A DNA stretch of 64,000 bases from Halofilum ochraceum (GTDB taxonomy: Bacteria; Pseudomonadota; Gammaproteobacteria; XJ16; Halofilaceae). Within the stretch, counting starts at the first letter, position 1; every line of letters begins with the position of its first letter. The notes below the pieces were generated by a model. That model made no database searches. It had not been told where the DNA came from and saw only the letters and a list, made by a program, of their open reading frames with translations. The position numbers were made by a program, and so were the translations under genes. This document shows positions 36,408-43,864 of the stretch, piece by piece. Location: positions 124,001 through 188,000 of the forward strand of contig NZ_LVEG02000004.1 of the NCBI RefSeq assembly GCF_001614315.2, written 5' to 3'.

Positions 36408-37214
36408 TTGGACGCCGACCGGGACCGCGACAGCGACAGCCTGCTGGAGATTCAGGGCCTGACGAAGGACTTCGGCGGCCTGCGGGCGATCAATGGCTGC
36501 TCGCTCGGCGTACGCCAGGGCACCATCACCGGCCTCATCGGCCCGAATGGCGCCGGCAAGACGACGCTGTTCAACATCATCACCGGCTTTATCCGCCCCG
36601 ATGTTGGCCGCGTTCATTTCCGCGGCCGGGACATCACCAACCTGCCGCCATATCGCATCTTCGAACGCGGGCTTGCCCGTACCTTCCAGATCCCGCGTGA
36701 ACACCAGAGCATGAGCGTGCTCGAGAACCTGATGCTGGTGCCGTACGGCCAGTCCGGTGAGCACATCTGGAATGCCTGGCTGCGGCCGGGGACCGTGCGT
36801 GATCAGGAAGCCCGCAATCGGGACAAGGCCTACGAGGTGCTCGAATTCTGCGACCTGACGCATATGGCGCAGGAACCGGCCGGGCGCATGTCCGGTGGCC
36901 AGAAGAAACTGCTCGAGCTCGCCCGGACGCTGATGGCGGACCCGGCCTGTGTACTGCTCGATGAGCCGGCGGCCGGCATCAACCGGACGCTGATGCAGCG
37001 CCTGACGGACAATATCGAATACCTGCGCCGTGAGCGCGGGATCACTTTCCTGGTGATCGAGCACGACATGGACCTCGTGATGAGCCTCTGCGACCCGGTC
37101 ATCGTCATGAGCGAGGGCCGCTATCTCATGGAGGGCGCGCCGGAGGAGGTGCGTAGCGACCAGCGCGTGCTCGAAGCGTACCTGGGTGGTCAATATGCCG
37201 CTGCTGAAGGCTGA
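36408..37214 (+). CDS. livG: branched-chain amino acid-type ABC transporter ATPase LivG
   Basis: One of two ATPases of a LivGFHM-type (HAAT family) importer. The chosen start is TTG 36408, nine nt behind GGGGGAGG, giving 268 residues; an upstream reading from 36348 lacks a binding site. Walker A is GPNGAGKTT, the signature RMSGGQKKLLELAR and Walker B CVLLDEPAAGIN. The LivG-specific insertion between Walker A and signature (GLARTFQIPREHQSMSVLEN) is present. The N terminus is a run of D/R residues. It overlaps livF by 20 nt. The substrate is uncertain: branched-chain amino acids, amides and urea are all carried by such systems. Confidence 0.9.
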   Translation: MDADRDRDSDSLLEIQGLTKDFGGLRAINGCSLGVRQGTITGLIGPNGAGKTTLFNIITGFIRPDVGRVHFRGRDITNLPPYRIFERGLARTFQIPREHQSMSVLENLMLVPYGQSGEHIWNAWLRPGTVRDQEARNRDKAYEVLEFCDLTHMAQEPAGRMSGGQKKLLELARTLMADPACVLLDEPAAGINRTLMQRLTDNIEYLRRERGITFLVIEHDMDLVMSLCDPVIVMSEGRYLMEGAPEEVRSDQRVLEAYLGGQYAAAEG

Positions 37215-37902
37215 AGGCGTCACCTGCGGTTACGGCGACGTCGAGGTGCTCACCGACGTCTCCGCGCACATCGAGCCGGGCGAGATCGTCTCGATCATCG
37301 GCCCGAATGGCGCGGGCAAGTCGACCCTGATGAAGTGCGTCTTCGGCCAGATCCATCCGTGGCGGGGCTCGGTCACCTTCCGGGACACCGACATCAGCCA
37401 CATGGAGCCCTACGAGATCGTCCGGCTCCGCATGTGCTACGTGCCGCAGGTGGCGAACGTGTTCACGGAGCTCACGGTGGAGGACAACCTGGAGATGGGG
37501 GCCTACGTGCTCAGCGATGGCGGTCTCGCCGAGCGCAAGGAGCGGATTTTCGAACTGTTCCCGCGCCTGGCCGAACGCCGCCATCAGCCCGCCGGCAAGA
37601 TGTCCGGTGGCGAGCGCCAGATGGTGGCGATGGGCAGCGCCCTGATGCTGGACCCCGAACTGCTGCTGCTCGATGAGCCCTCCGCGGGGCTCTCGCCGAA
37701 GATGGTCGACGTCATCTTCGATCGGATCGTGCGGATCAATGGCGAGGGCATCGCGATCCTGATGGTCGAGCAGAACGCGAAGGCGTCGCTGCGGATGGCC
37801 CACCGCGGCTACGTGATGGCGAATGGAGAGAACCGCATCGATGGCCCCGGTCAGGACCTGCTGAACGATCCCGAGATCGGACGACTCTACCTTGGAGGGT
37901 GA
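37195..37902 (+). CDS. livF: branched-chain amino acid-type ABC transporter ATPase LivF
   Basis: Second ATPase of the importer, 235 residues from ATG 37195 inside the end of livG. Walker A GPNGAGKST, Q-loop YVPQVANVFTELTV, signature KMSGGERQMVAMG and Walker B LLLLDEPSAGLSP are all complete. MVEQNAKASLRMAHRGYVM is the LivF H-loop region. Five nt separate it from livH, so translation is likely coupled. Confidence 0.93.
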   Translation: MPLLKAEGVTCGYGDVEVLTDVSAHIEPGEIVSIIGPNGAGKSTLMKCVFGQIHPWRGSVTFRDTDISHMEPYEIVRLRMCYVPQVANVFTELTVEDNLEMGAYVLSDGGLAERKERIFELFPRLAERRHQPAGKMSGGERQMVAMGSALMLDPELLLLDEPSAGLSPKMVDVIFDRIVRINGEGIAILMVEQNAKASLRMAHRGYVMANGENRIDGPGQDLLNDPEIGRLYLGG

Positions 37903-37907
37903 AGGCA

Positions 37908-39014
37908 ATGCCGCAGTCCGACAAGGATACCGAGGCGGCCCTCGCGGACGAGGCCGCGCATGAGCATGTAAAGACCCGCTGGAGCGAGCTGCGTACCGGC
38001 GAGCGCATCCAGGCGGCATTGCGTACGCGCGCCGCCATGGTCGGCGCCATCGTGCTCGTACTCCTGCTGATCTGGATCGCGGCGGTGGTGCAGGACGTGA
38101 GTTACCAGCGCCTGGTGTCGCTCACGGCATGGGGGGTGATGCTCGGCGGCGTGATCGCGCTCGGCGCGATCGGGCTGACCCTGATCTACGGCGTGGTGCG
38201 CTTCCCGAATTTCTCGCACGGGGCGCTCGTCAGCCTCGGCGCCTATATCGCGCTGACCGTGGTCTGGATCTGGCCGGGTCAGTCGCCGAAACTCGGGCCT
38301 TTTTCATTCGGCTGGGATCTGGTCCTCGGCCTGCTGATCGCCATGCCCCTGGTCGGTCTGGTCGCGCTGGCGCTCGATCGTGCCGTGTATCGTCGTCTGC
38401 GGATGAAAAAGTCCTCGCTGGTGCTGTTCGCCATGGCCTCGCTGGCCATGGCGTTCTTCGTGCGCAGCATGATCTATCTGATCTGGGGTTCTGATTTCCA
38501 TTTCTATTACCAGGGGCGCTCCCATCCCGCCCTCGAGTTGTGGTTCGGCATGCGGATCCAGCCGGATCAGATGTTCATTCTCGGATTCGCGCTCGTGCTC
38601 GTGGGCGGTCTCTACGTGCTGCTGGGGCGTACCAAACTGGGCAAGGCCATGCGCGCCACCGCGAACAATCCCGAACTCGCGCAGGTGCGCGGCATCAACA
38701 CCGAGCGGGTGATCGCGTGGAGCTGGGTCATGAGCGGTGCGATGGCGGCCGCCGGCGGCGTGATGTACGGGCTCGCCTCGCAGCTGCGCCCCGAAATGGG
38801 GTTCTATCTTCTGCTGCCGATGTTCGCCGCGGTGATCATGGGCACGATCGGCAATCCGCGCGGCGCGCTCGTCGGCTCTCTGGTGATCGGCGTGACGATG
38901 CAGGTGTCGACGGCATTCATGAACCCGGCCTACGGGCCCGCGGTGGCGTTCCTGTTGATGATCATCACGCTGCTGCTGCGGCCACAGGGGCTGTTCGGGG
39001 GCTCGGGGAGCTGA
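37908..39014 (+). CDS. livH: branched-chain amino acid-type ABC transporter permease LivH
   Basis: Inner-membrane permease, 368 residues from ATG 37908 (GAAGG just upstream; GTG 37899 possible). A soluble acidic N-terminal tail of about 45 residues precedes the first helix and is longer than in standard LivH. About eight helices follow. The conserved LTLIYGVVRFPNFSHGALVSLG and AMRATANNPELAQVRGINTERV regions are clear. Three nt separate it from livM. Confidence 0.92.
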   Translation: MPQSDKDTEAALADEAAHEHVKTRWSELRTGERIQAALRTRAAMVGAIVLVLLLIWIAAVVQDVSYQRLVSLTAWGVMLGGVIALGAIGLTLIYGVVRFPNFSHGALVSLGAYIALTVVWIWPGQSPKLGPFSFGWDLVLGLLIAMPLVGLVALALDRAVYRRLRMKKSSLVLFAMASLAMAFFVRSMIYLIWGSDFHFYYQGRSHPALELWFGMRIQPDQMFILGFALVLVGGLYVLLGRTKLGKAMRATANNPELAQVRGINTERVIAWSWVMSGAMAAAGGVMYGLASQLRPEMGFYLLLPMFAAVIMGTIGNPRGALVGSLVIGVTMQVSTAFMNPAYGPAVAFLLMIITLLLRPQGLFGGSGS

Positions 39015-39017
39015 ATC

Positions 39018-40289
39018 ATGGACCATGAAACGCTGCTCAAGGCCGGTTTCGTCGCTTTCCCGCTGGTCATCCTCGGCCTGTGGCTGATCCCGCTGCGGCC
39101 GGCTTTGCGTGTGGCGGCGGCGCTCGCGCTCGGCGCGGCGCTGGCGCTGCTGCTGTCCGTCAGTCTGACGCCGGGCAATCTGGCATATCTGACCTCCTTC
39201 GCGACCATGGCCGGGATCTACGCGATCCTGACCCTCGGCCTGAATATCCAGTGGGGCTATACGGGCCACCTCAATTTCGGCATCGCCGGCTTCTTCGCCG
39301 TCGGGGCGTTCACGACGGCCCTTTTCACCACGAGTGCACCGACCGGCACCATGGCGCAGTACACCCAGCAGGCGTTCGGGCTGGAAATGCCGTTTCTGGT
39401 CGGGATCGCGGCCGCCGCCGTCATCAGTGGTGTGGTGGCCCTCCTGATCGCTGTGCCCGTACTGCGTCTGCGCATGGATTTCCTGGCGATCGCCACGATC
39501 GGGATCGCGGAGATCATTCGCCGCATCTTCCAGAACGAGCGCTGGCTCGCCAACGGCCCGCAGCCCCTGCGCGGCATCCCCCAGCCCGGGCGGTGCCTGT
39601 TCGAGGACGGCTGCGGCTGGTCACCGGAATGGCTGATCTGGCTGCTCGGGCCGCTCGAGCAGCGTGACTACAATTTCTTTTATCTGATCATTGTCACACT
39701 GTTCGTCGTCGCGATTTACTGGCTGGCCGAGCGCGCCGTGCGTTCGCCCTGGGGCCGGATGCTGCGCGCCACCCGGGACGAGGAATCCTCGACCGCCATG
39801 AGCGGCAAGAACGTGCCGTGGGTGCGGATCCAGTCGTTCGTGTTCGGCGCGATCATCATGGGCATCGGCGGTGCCATCTATGCCCATTACGTCATCACGA
39901 TCGACTACAGCCACTTCCGCCCGCTGTTTGCCACCTTCCTGGTCTGGGTGATGCTCATGCTCGGCGGCAGCGGCAACAACCGCGGCGCATTGCTGGGTGC
40001 GTTCGTCGTCTGGGGCGTATGGAGCGGCACGGCCTTCCTCGCCGGGGCGCTGGAACCGGTGCTCGCGGCCATCCACTCCGAGCTCCCGGAACGGGCCAAC
40101 TACCTGCGCTGGCTGTTCGTCGCCCTGCTGCTCGCGGGCATCGTGCTGTTCCGCCCGCAGGGCATCCTGGCCGAAGAGACCGTCGTGTCCCGCTACGCAT
40201 TCGGCTCCCGCCGCCGCGGCCGCATCCACGCGCGGAATCCGTCCCCGGACGAAACCGCCGACAGCCCACCCGGGCGGAGCGGACAGTAG
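39018..40289 (+). CDS. livM: branched-chain amino acid-type ABC transporter permease LivM
   Basis: Second permease of the importer, 423 residues, about ten helices. Family hallmarks: LTLGLNIQWGYTGHLNFGIA near residue 73, LRMDFLAIATIGIAEIIRR near 152, and GRMLRATRDEESSTAMSGKN near 250. A periplasmic insertion with two cysteines (QPGRCLFEDGCGW) could be disulfide-linked. The C-terminal 30 residues are hydrophilic and R/P-rich. Last gene of the operon; followed by repeat C and the convergent binding-protein gene. Confidence 0.92.
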   Translation: MDHETLLKAGFVAFPLVILGLWLIPLRPALRVAAALALGAALALLLSVSLTPGNLAYLTSFATMAGIYAILTLGLNIQWGYTGHLNFGIAGFFAVGAFTTALFTTSAPTGTMAQYTQQAFGLEMPFLVGIAAAAVISGVVALLIAVPVLRLRMDFLAIATIGIAEIIRRIFQNERWLANGPQPLRGIPQPGRCLFEDGCGWSPEWLIWLLGPLEQRDYNFFYLIIVTLFVVAIYWLAERAVRSPWGRMLRATRDEESSTAMSGKNVPWVRIQSFVFGAIIMGIGGAIYAHYVITIDYSHFRPLFATFLVWVMLMLGGSGNNRGALLGAFVVWGVWSGTAFLAGALEPVLAAIHSELPERANYLRWLFVALLLAGIVLFRPQGILAEETVVSRYAFGSRRRGRIHARNPSPDETADSPPGRSGQ

Positions 40290-40358
40290 CCCCGACCGGG
40301 GGCAAACCGCGAATGGTCGAGACGATCGGTGGATCATCCGCGGGGATTGGGGGAGCTG

Positions 40359-40665
40359 CGCTGATGCCGTGTAGCCAGCTTAGATTCCGAGAGCGGAACC
40401 ACGAATGAACACGAATGCACACGAATGGTTTTCGGGGCGTGCACCGTTCCGGGGAGCTTCGCTGGAACCGTGATAGCGCCGGACTCTCTGAAAGCAGAAA
40501 CCGCCTGCAGTCAGGGTTTTTTGTCGTCAGGCGGCGTCTGAGCGCCACATCGTTTCAGCGGAGCTCCGACGAGCTTTGCGAACCACAAACAACATTCGTG
40601 TTCATTCGTGTTCATTCGTGGTTCCGACTTTTCCCTTTTCGGGGTCCTCACGCCATCAGCGCCAG
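40359..40665. repeat. composite inverted extragenic repeat C (livM to binding-protein interval)
   Basis: The 520-bp convergent gap contains no gene. Outer arms (from about 40359 and ending about 40665) are inverted copies built on repeats of GAACACGAATG/CACGAATG at 40395-40428 and ATTCGTGTTC at 40592-40626. An inner hairpin, CCGCCTG with CAGGCGG, lies at 40501-40534. The nonamer CACGAATGA type of extragenic repeat occurs in many bacterial genomes. Confidence 0.8.
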
Positions 40666-40751
40666 CTGCACAAACGTGCGCTCTCCCTGAAGCGCCATTC
40701 GTGGTTCAGGCGTTTCACTGCGTAACGGTGATTCTCGGGCAGGGTGGCCAC

Positions 40752-40785
40752 AAAAAAGGACGGGGTCGCGGCGCGACCCCGTCCC
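40752..40785 (-). terminator. intrinsic terminator after the binding-protein gene
   Basis: On the minus strand a 13-bp GC-rich stem, GGACGGGGTCGCG with its inverted copy (40758-40785), is followed by TTTTTT, 25 bp after the stop of the binding-protein gene. Confidence 0.85.
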
Positions 40786-40809
40786 GTGCAGTCAGCCTCG
40801 ATCGAGGCC

Positions 40810-42162
40810 TTATTCGGCGGGTATGTCTTCCGGGCTGCGCAGATCGATCGTCTCGATCTCGCCCGCGTCGGTGAACTCCCAGATCTCCACGGGCGTCTTC
40901 ACGTCACCCGCATCGTTGTAGTCCACCGCACCGGCGGCGCCCGAGTAGTCCACGTCGGTGCCGTCCTTGATCATCTGCATGCCCTTGGCCAGGCCATCGG
41001 CATTGCCGCCAATGACCTGGTCACCCGGCGGGTTCGACACGGGGCGCAGATGGTCGCGGATGACCGGGCCGGTGAGGTCGGTATCCCCGTTGGCGACGGC
41101 CCGTGCCACCGCGAGACCGATCGTGACGGCCGCGTCGTAGGCCGAGGCGGTGAACGGCGGCACGCGTGTGCGGCCGTATTCCTTCTCGTACGACGCCTCG
41201 AAGTTCTTGTAGGCCGGGATGGAAGGATCCGAGCCCGGTGCGGTGCCGAGCTTGCCCGCGAGGGTGTCGGCGCCGACGGCCTCGATCACCTTCGTGGACT
41301 TGTTGCCGTCGCAGAACAGCCAGCTCGTGTAGTCGAAGGTGTCACGCGACTCCTTGCAGAACGTCGCCGTGTGGCCCGGATAACTGGCACAGAACAGGAT
41401 ATCCGGGTCGTCCTTGAGCGCTGCCGCGAGCTGGGATTTGTATGTCGGCTGCACCTGTTCGGGGTGCGGGATCTGCGCATGGACGGTGCCGCCGCGCAGC
41501 TGGAAAGAGCGCGCGAACGCGTTCGACAGCCCCTGCCCGTACGGGTTGTTCACGTAGATGGTCGAGGCGGTCTTGAACTTGAAGTCGTCCATGATCTCGC
41601 CCGACGCGAGCTGTGCCACGACGACGCCCTGGAAGGTATCGGGTGACGTCGTGCGGAACAGCAGATCCTTGCCCTCGTCCTCGGGCAGTACCGAGATCAG
41701 CGGCGATGTCGAGCCGTTGGAGATCTGCAGCACGTTGTTCGGGATCGCCACGGAGGTCGCGGTCGCCGTGGTCACGCCGCTCGACCAGGCACCGACATAG
41801 GCCGGAACGCCGTCGGACTCGACCAGCTTGCGGGCCGACTCGATGGCCGGCGTCGGCTGCGTGTTCGTGTCTTCCGTGATGATCTCGGAGATCAACGGCC
41901 CGCCGAACACCTTCTCCGCCGCGGCGTTGATGTGTTTCACGCCGAGATGGGCGGCGTCGCGGTAGAACGGACCGAATTCGGCGGCCGAGCCCGTCATCGG
42001 CGCGATCTGGCCGAGCTTGATCGTGGGCGGTGCCGCCAGCACGCGGATGGAGGCCGTACCTCCGACCGCGAGCACGCCGCCGGTGATGGCGGTGGTCTGC
42101 AGGAAACGCCGGCGACTGATGGATGCCTGCCGGGTATCGGGATTCTTGCGTTGGTTGGTCAT
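40810..42162 (-). CDS. Tat-exported ABC transporter substrate-binding protein (LivK-like)
   Basis: A 450-residue periplasmic type I binding protein of the Leu/Ile/Val family. The N terminus carries a twin-arginine signal, SRRRFLQTTAITGG, cleaved after about residue 44 (VLAAPP). The Peripla_BP_6 fold begins with IKLGQIAPMTGSAAEFGPFY and includes YVGAWSSGVTTATATSVAIP and ASTIYVNNPYGQGLSNAF. Tat export is unusual for LivK but common in this subfamily. It is convergent with livGFHM and has its own promoter and terminator. Pairing with that transporter is inferred from proximity. Confidence 0.88.
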   Translation of the reverse strand: MTNQRKNPDTRQASISRRRFLQTTAITGGVLAVGGTASIRVLAAPPTIKLGQIAPMTGSAAEFGPFYRDAAHLGVKHINAAAEKVFGGPLISEIITEDTNTQPTPAIESARKLVESDGVPAYVGAWSSGVTTATATSVAIPNNVLQISNGSTSPLISVLPEDEGKDLLFRTTSPDTFQGVVVAQLASGEIMDDFKFKTASTIYVNNPYGQGLSNAFARSFQLRGGTVHAQIPHPEQVQPTYKSQLAAALKDDPDILFCASYPGHTATFCKESRDTFDYTSWLFCDGNKSTKVIEAVGADTLAGKLGTAPGSDPSIPAYKNFEASYEKEYGRTRVPPFTASAYDAAVTIGLAVARAVANGDTDLTGPVIRDHLRPVSNPPGDQVIGGNADGLAKGMQMIKDGTDVDYSGAAGAVDYNDAGDVKTPVEIWEFTDAGEIETIDLRSPEDIPAE

Positions 42163-42267
42163 GATTCCGCCCCCCGGTTTGCAGTTGGTTGCGGAACCGG
42201 ATGCACGCGGACTGCCGATTGCCGGGCCGCGGTGCACCCGGGTGGTTTCGACGAACTTCGCACTTCG

Positions 42268-42295
42268 ACTATAGCAAAGGCTGCCTGTACGGCAA
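42268..42295 (-). promoter_or_regulatory. sigma-70-like promoter of the binding-protein gene
   Basis: Minus strand: TTGCCG (42295-42290), 16-bp spacer, TATAGT (42273-42268), about 105 bp before the start codon. Good match to both hexamers in a GC-rich context. Confidence 0.55.
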
Positions 42296-42433
42296 CCGGC
42301 CGGACCGGCTACCCCTGTCCCCATGTTCATGGGCGCGCCGGTTCCGGCCCGGGCACCGTCTGCCCCGCCAGCACGCGCACGCCGCTGGCCCGGATCGGGG
42401 CGACGGATCGGGCGGGCATTGACCGGAGCAATA

Positions 42434-42469
42434 TAGTTGCGCACAATCTAAACAGGTTGCGCGCAACCT
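42434..42469. promoter_or_regulatory. double operator-like palindrome between the binding-protein and MHYT genes
   Basis: Within the 404-bp divergent gap, AGGTTGCGCGCAACCT (42454-42469) is a perfect 16-bp palindrome. A related imperfect one, TAGTTGCGCACAATCTA, lies at 42434-42450. The GTTGCGC cores are exactly 20 bp apart, two helical turns, as for two bound dimers. No regulator is encoded next to it. Apart from this site and the minus-strand promoter, I see nothing else in the gap. Confidence 0.5.
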
Positions 42470-42566
42470 TTGCTGGCAATGCCCGACGCTTCAGGTGCGG
42501 GCCGTGGGCATTGCCCGACCGCTGCCGTGTTTCATCGCGGCGCGTCATTTACCGGGGGATAACTCG

Positions 42567-43304
42567 ATGACGAACACATTCGACGACTACAGCCTGTTGC
42601 TGATCGTGGTGTCGTATCTCGTATCAGCTCTGGGCGCTTTCACGGGGCTTATGATTTCGCGGCATATCCGGACCGAAGAGGGCGAGATCCGCTTCGGCTG
42701 GCTCACGCTCGCGGCGCTGGTGATGGGGGGATGCGCGATCTGGGCCATGCATTTCATCGGCATGCTCGCGTGGCGCCCCGAAGTAGCCTTGACCTATGAC
42801 ACCAACCTGACCGCGCTGTCACTGGTGTTGTCGATCGGTTTCACGATGGCGGGGTTGTATGTCGTGCACCGGTTCCACGGGACAACAGCATGGCTGGGGG
42901 CCGGTCTGGTCATGGGACTCGGCGTCGCCGCGATGCACTACACCGGCATGGCCGCCGTGCGGATCGCGGCCGAGATGAGCCACGATCAGGCGCTCGTGGC
43001 CGTGTCGATCGGCATCGCCGTCGCCGCCTCGATCGCCGCGCTGCGCATCGCGGTGCACTGGCGCGGCGCGCTGCGCCATGCGAGTTCACTGGTGATGGCC
43101 TTCGCCGTCTGCGGCATGCACTACACCGGCATGGCGGCGATGCGGCTCCAGCCCTCCGGTAGTGCACCGGATTATTTCAGCGGTGCGTTGACCCGACCGG
43201 TCATGAGTATCGCCGTGACGCTGGCGGTGGTCTGCGTGACGATGGTCGCGATCATCAGTCTGTTCGGTCGCCAGCTCGAGGAAGTGCCCGGGTCCGGCGT
43301 CTGA
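42567..43304 (+). CDS. stand-alone MHYT-domain membrane sensor
   Basis: A 245-residue seven-helix membrane protein. Three copies of the MHYT motif are seen as MHFIGM (about residue 60), MHYTGM (about 123) and MHYTGM (about 189). In this family the histidines and methionines are thought to bind copper or another metal and sense oxygen, CO or NO. Most MHYT proteins continue into GGDEF, EAL or kinase domains; this one ends after the last helix with a 12-residue tail, so it must signal through a partner or act as a metal-binding membrane protein. ATG 42567 follows GGGG. The upstream operator-like palindrome may control it. Confidence 0.88.
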   Translation: MTNTFDDYSLLLIVVSYLVSALGAFTGLMISRHIRTEEGEIRFGWLTLAALVMGGCAIWAMHFIGMLAWRPEVALTYDTNLTALSLVLSIGFTMAGLYVVHRFHGTTAWLGAGLVMGLGVAAMHYTGMAAVRIAAEMSHDQALVAVSIGIAVAASIAALRIAVHWRGALRHASSLVMAFAVCGMHYTGMAAMRLQPSGSAPDYFSGALTRPVMSIAVTLAVVCVTMVAIISLFGRQLEEVPGSGV

Positions 43305-43451
43305 TCGCGCCGGGACGGGTGCACTGAAACCGGGGCGACGGATGCGCCGAAACCGTAAATGGATCCGATGCAGCCCTGCCCGCCGCCGCTGAGCGCGGGC
43401 GTGCACCGTATCCTGATGGTCCCTCCCGCAGGCGGTTGCAAACCGCCGTTC

Positions 43452-43477
43452 CGCCCGGCACTGCCGGGCGTTTTTTT
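43452..43477 (+). terminator. intrinsic terminator after the MHYT gene or an upstream small RNA
   Basis: CGCCCGGC-ACT-GCCGGGCG followed by seven T. It lies 148 bp after the MHYT stop and just behind another hairpin (GGCGGTT-GCA-AACCGCC, 43431-43447). The distance leaves room for a short independent transcript. Confidence 0.85.
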
Positions 43478-43579
43478 AGCGGACAGGGCGCGGGCGGCAG
43501 TCCAATGCCCCCTGGCCGGAAGTCCGGTATACTGACCATCGGCTCGAATCGATCCACACCCCGAGGGGAGGGGGGATCG

Positions 43580-43864
43580 ATGAACAAGTCCGACATCGTC
43601 ACGCACATCGCCGGCCAGCTGGGCTACAGCAAGGCCGAGACCCATCGACTGCTCGATGCGTGGATCGAAGCGATCTCGCATCACCTGGCGGTCGGCGACC
43701 GGGTCGTATTCCGTGGACTCGGCTCATTCGGGACGCGCGAAGTCCCGGGGCATCGCGGTCACCGGCCCGCGGACGGCCAGAGTATCGAGATCCCCCCTGC
43801 CCGCCAGGTCACTTTCCGCCCCGCCGAGGGGCTACGTGCAGCCATCCGTGAGCGGTCTGAATGA
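43580..43864 (+). CDS. HU/IHF-family DNA-binding protein
   Basis: A 94-residue nucleoid-associated protein of the HU/IHF fold. MNKSDIVTHIAGQLGYSKAE forms the helical base. VVFRGLGSFGTREVPGHRG begins the beta-arm, PADGQSIEIPPARQVTFRPA completes it, and the C-terminal helix follows. The arm tip has RPADG where HU usually has NPxTG, so DNA bending may differ. An exceptionally strong ribosome-binding site, GGGGAGGGGGG, precedes ATG 43580. It overlaps the following HU-LysM gene by 4 nt (ATGA). It is probably not the main HU, given its divergence and coupling. Confidence 0.9.
   Translation: MNKSDIVTHIAGQLGYSKAETHRLLDAWIEAISHHLAVGDRVVFRGLGSFGTREVPGHRGHRPADGQSIEIPPARQVTFRPAEGLRAAIRERSE

Noticed and set aside
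43391-43470. Possible tRNA-Cys (anticodon-arm-like GGCGGTTGCAAACCGCC)
   Set aside because: No acceptor stem, no D arm and no GGTTCGA T-arm at the proper distances; better read as a hairpin before a terminator.
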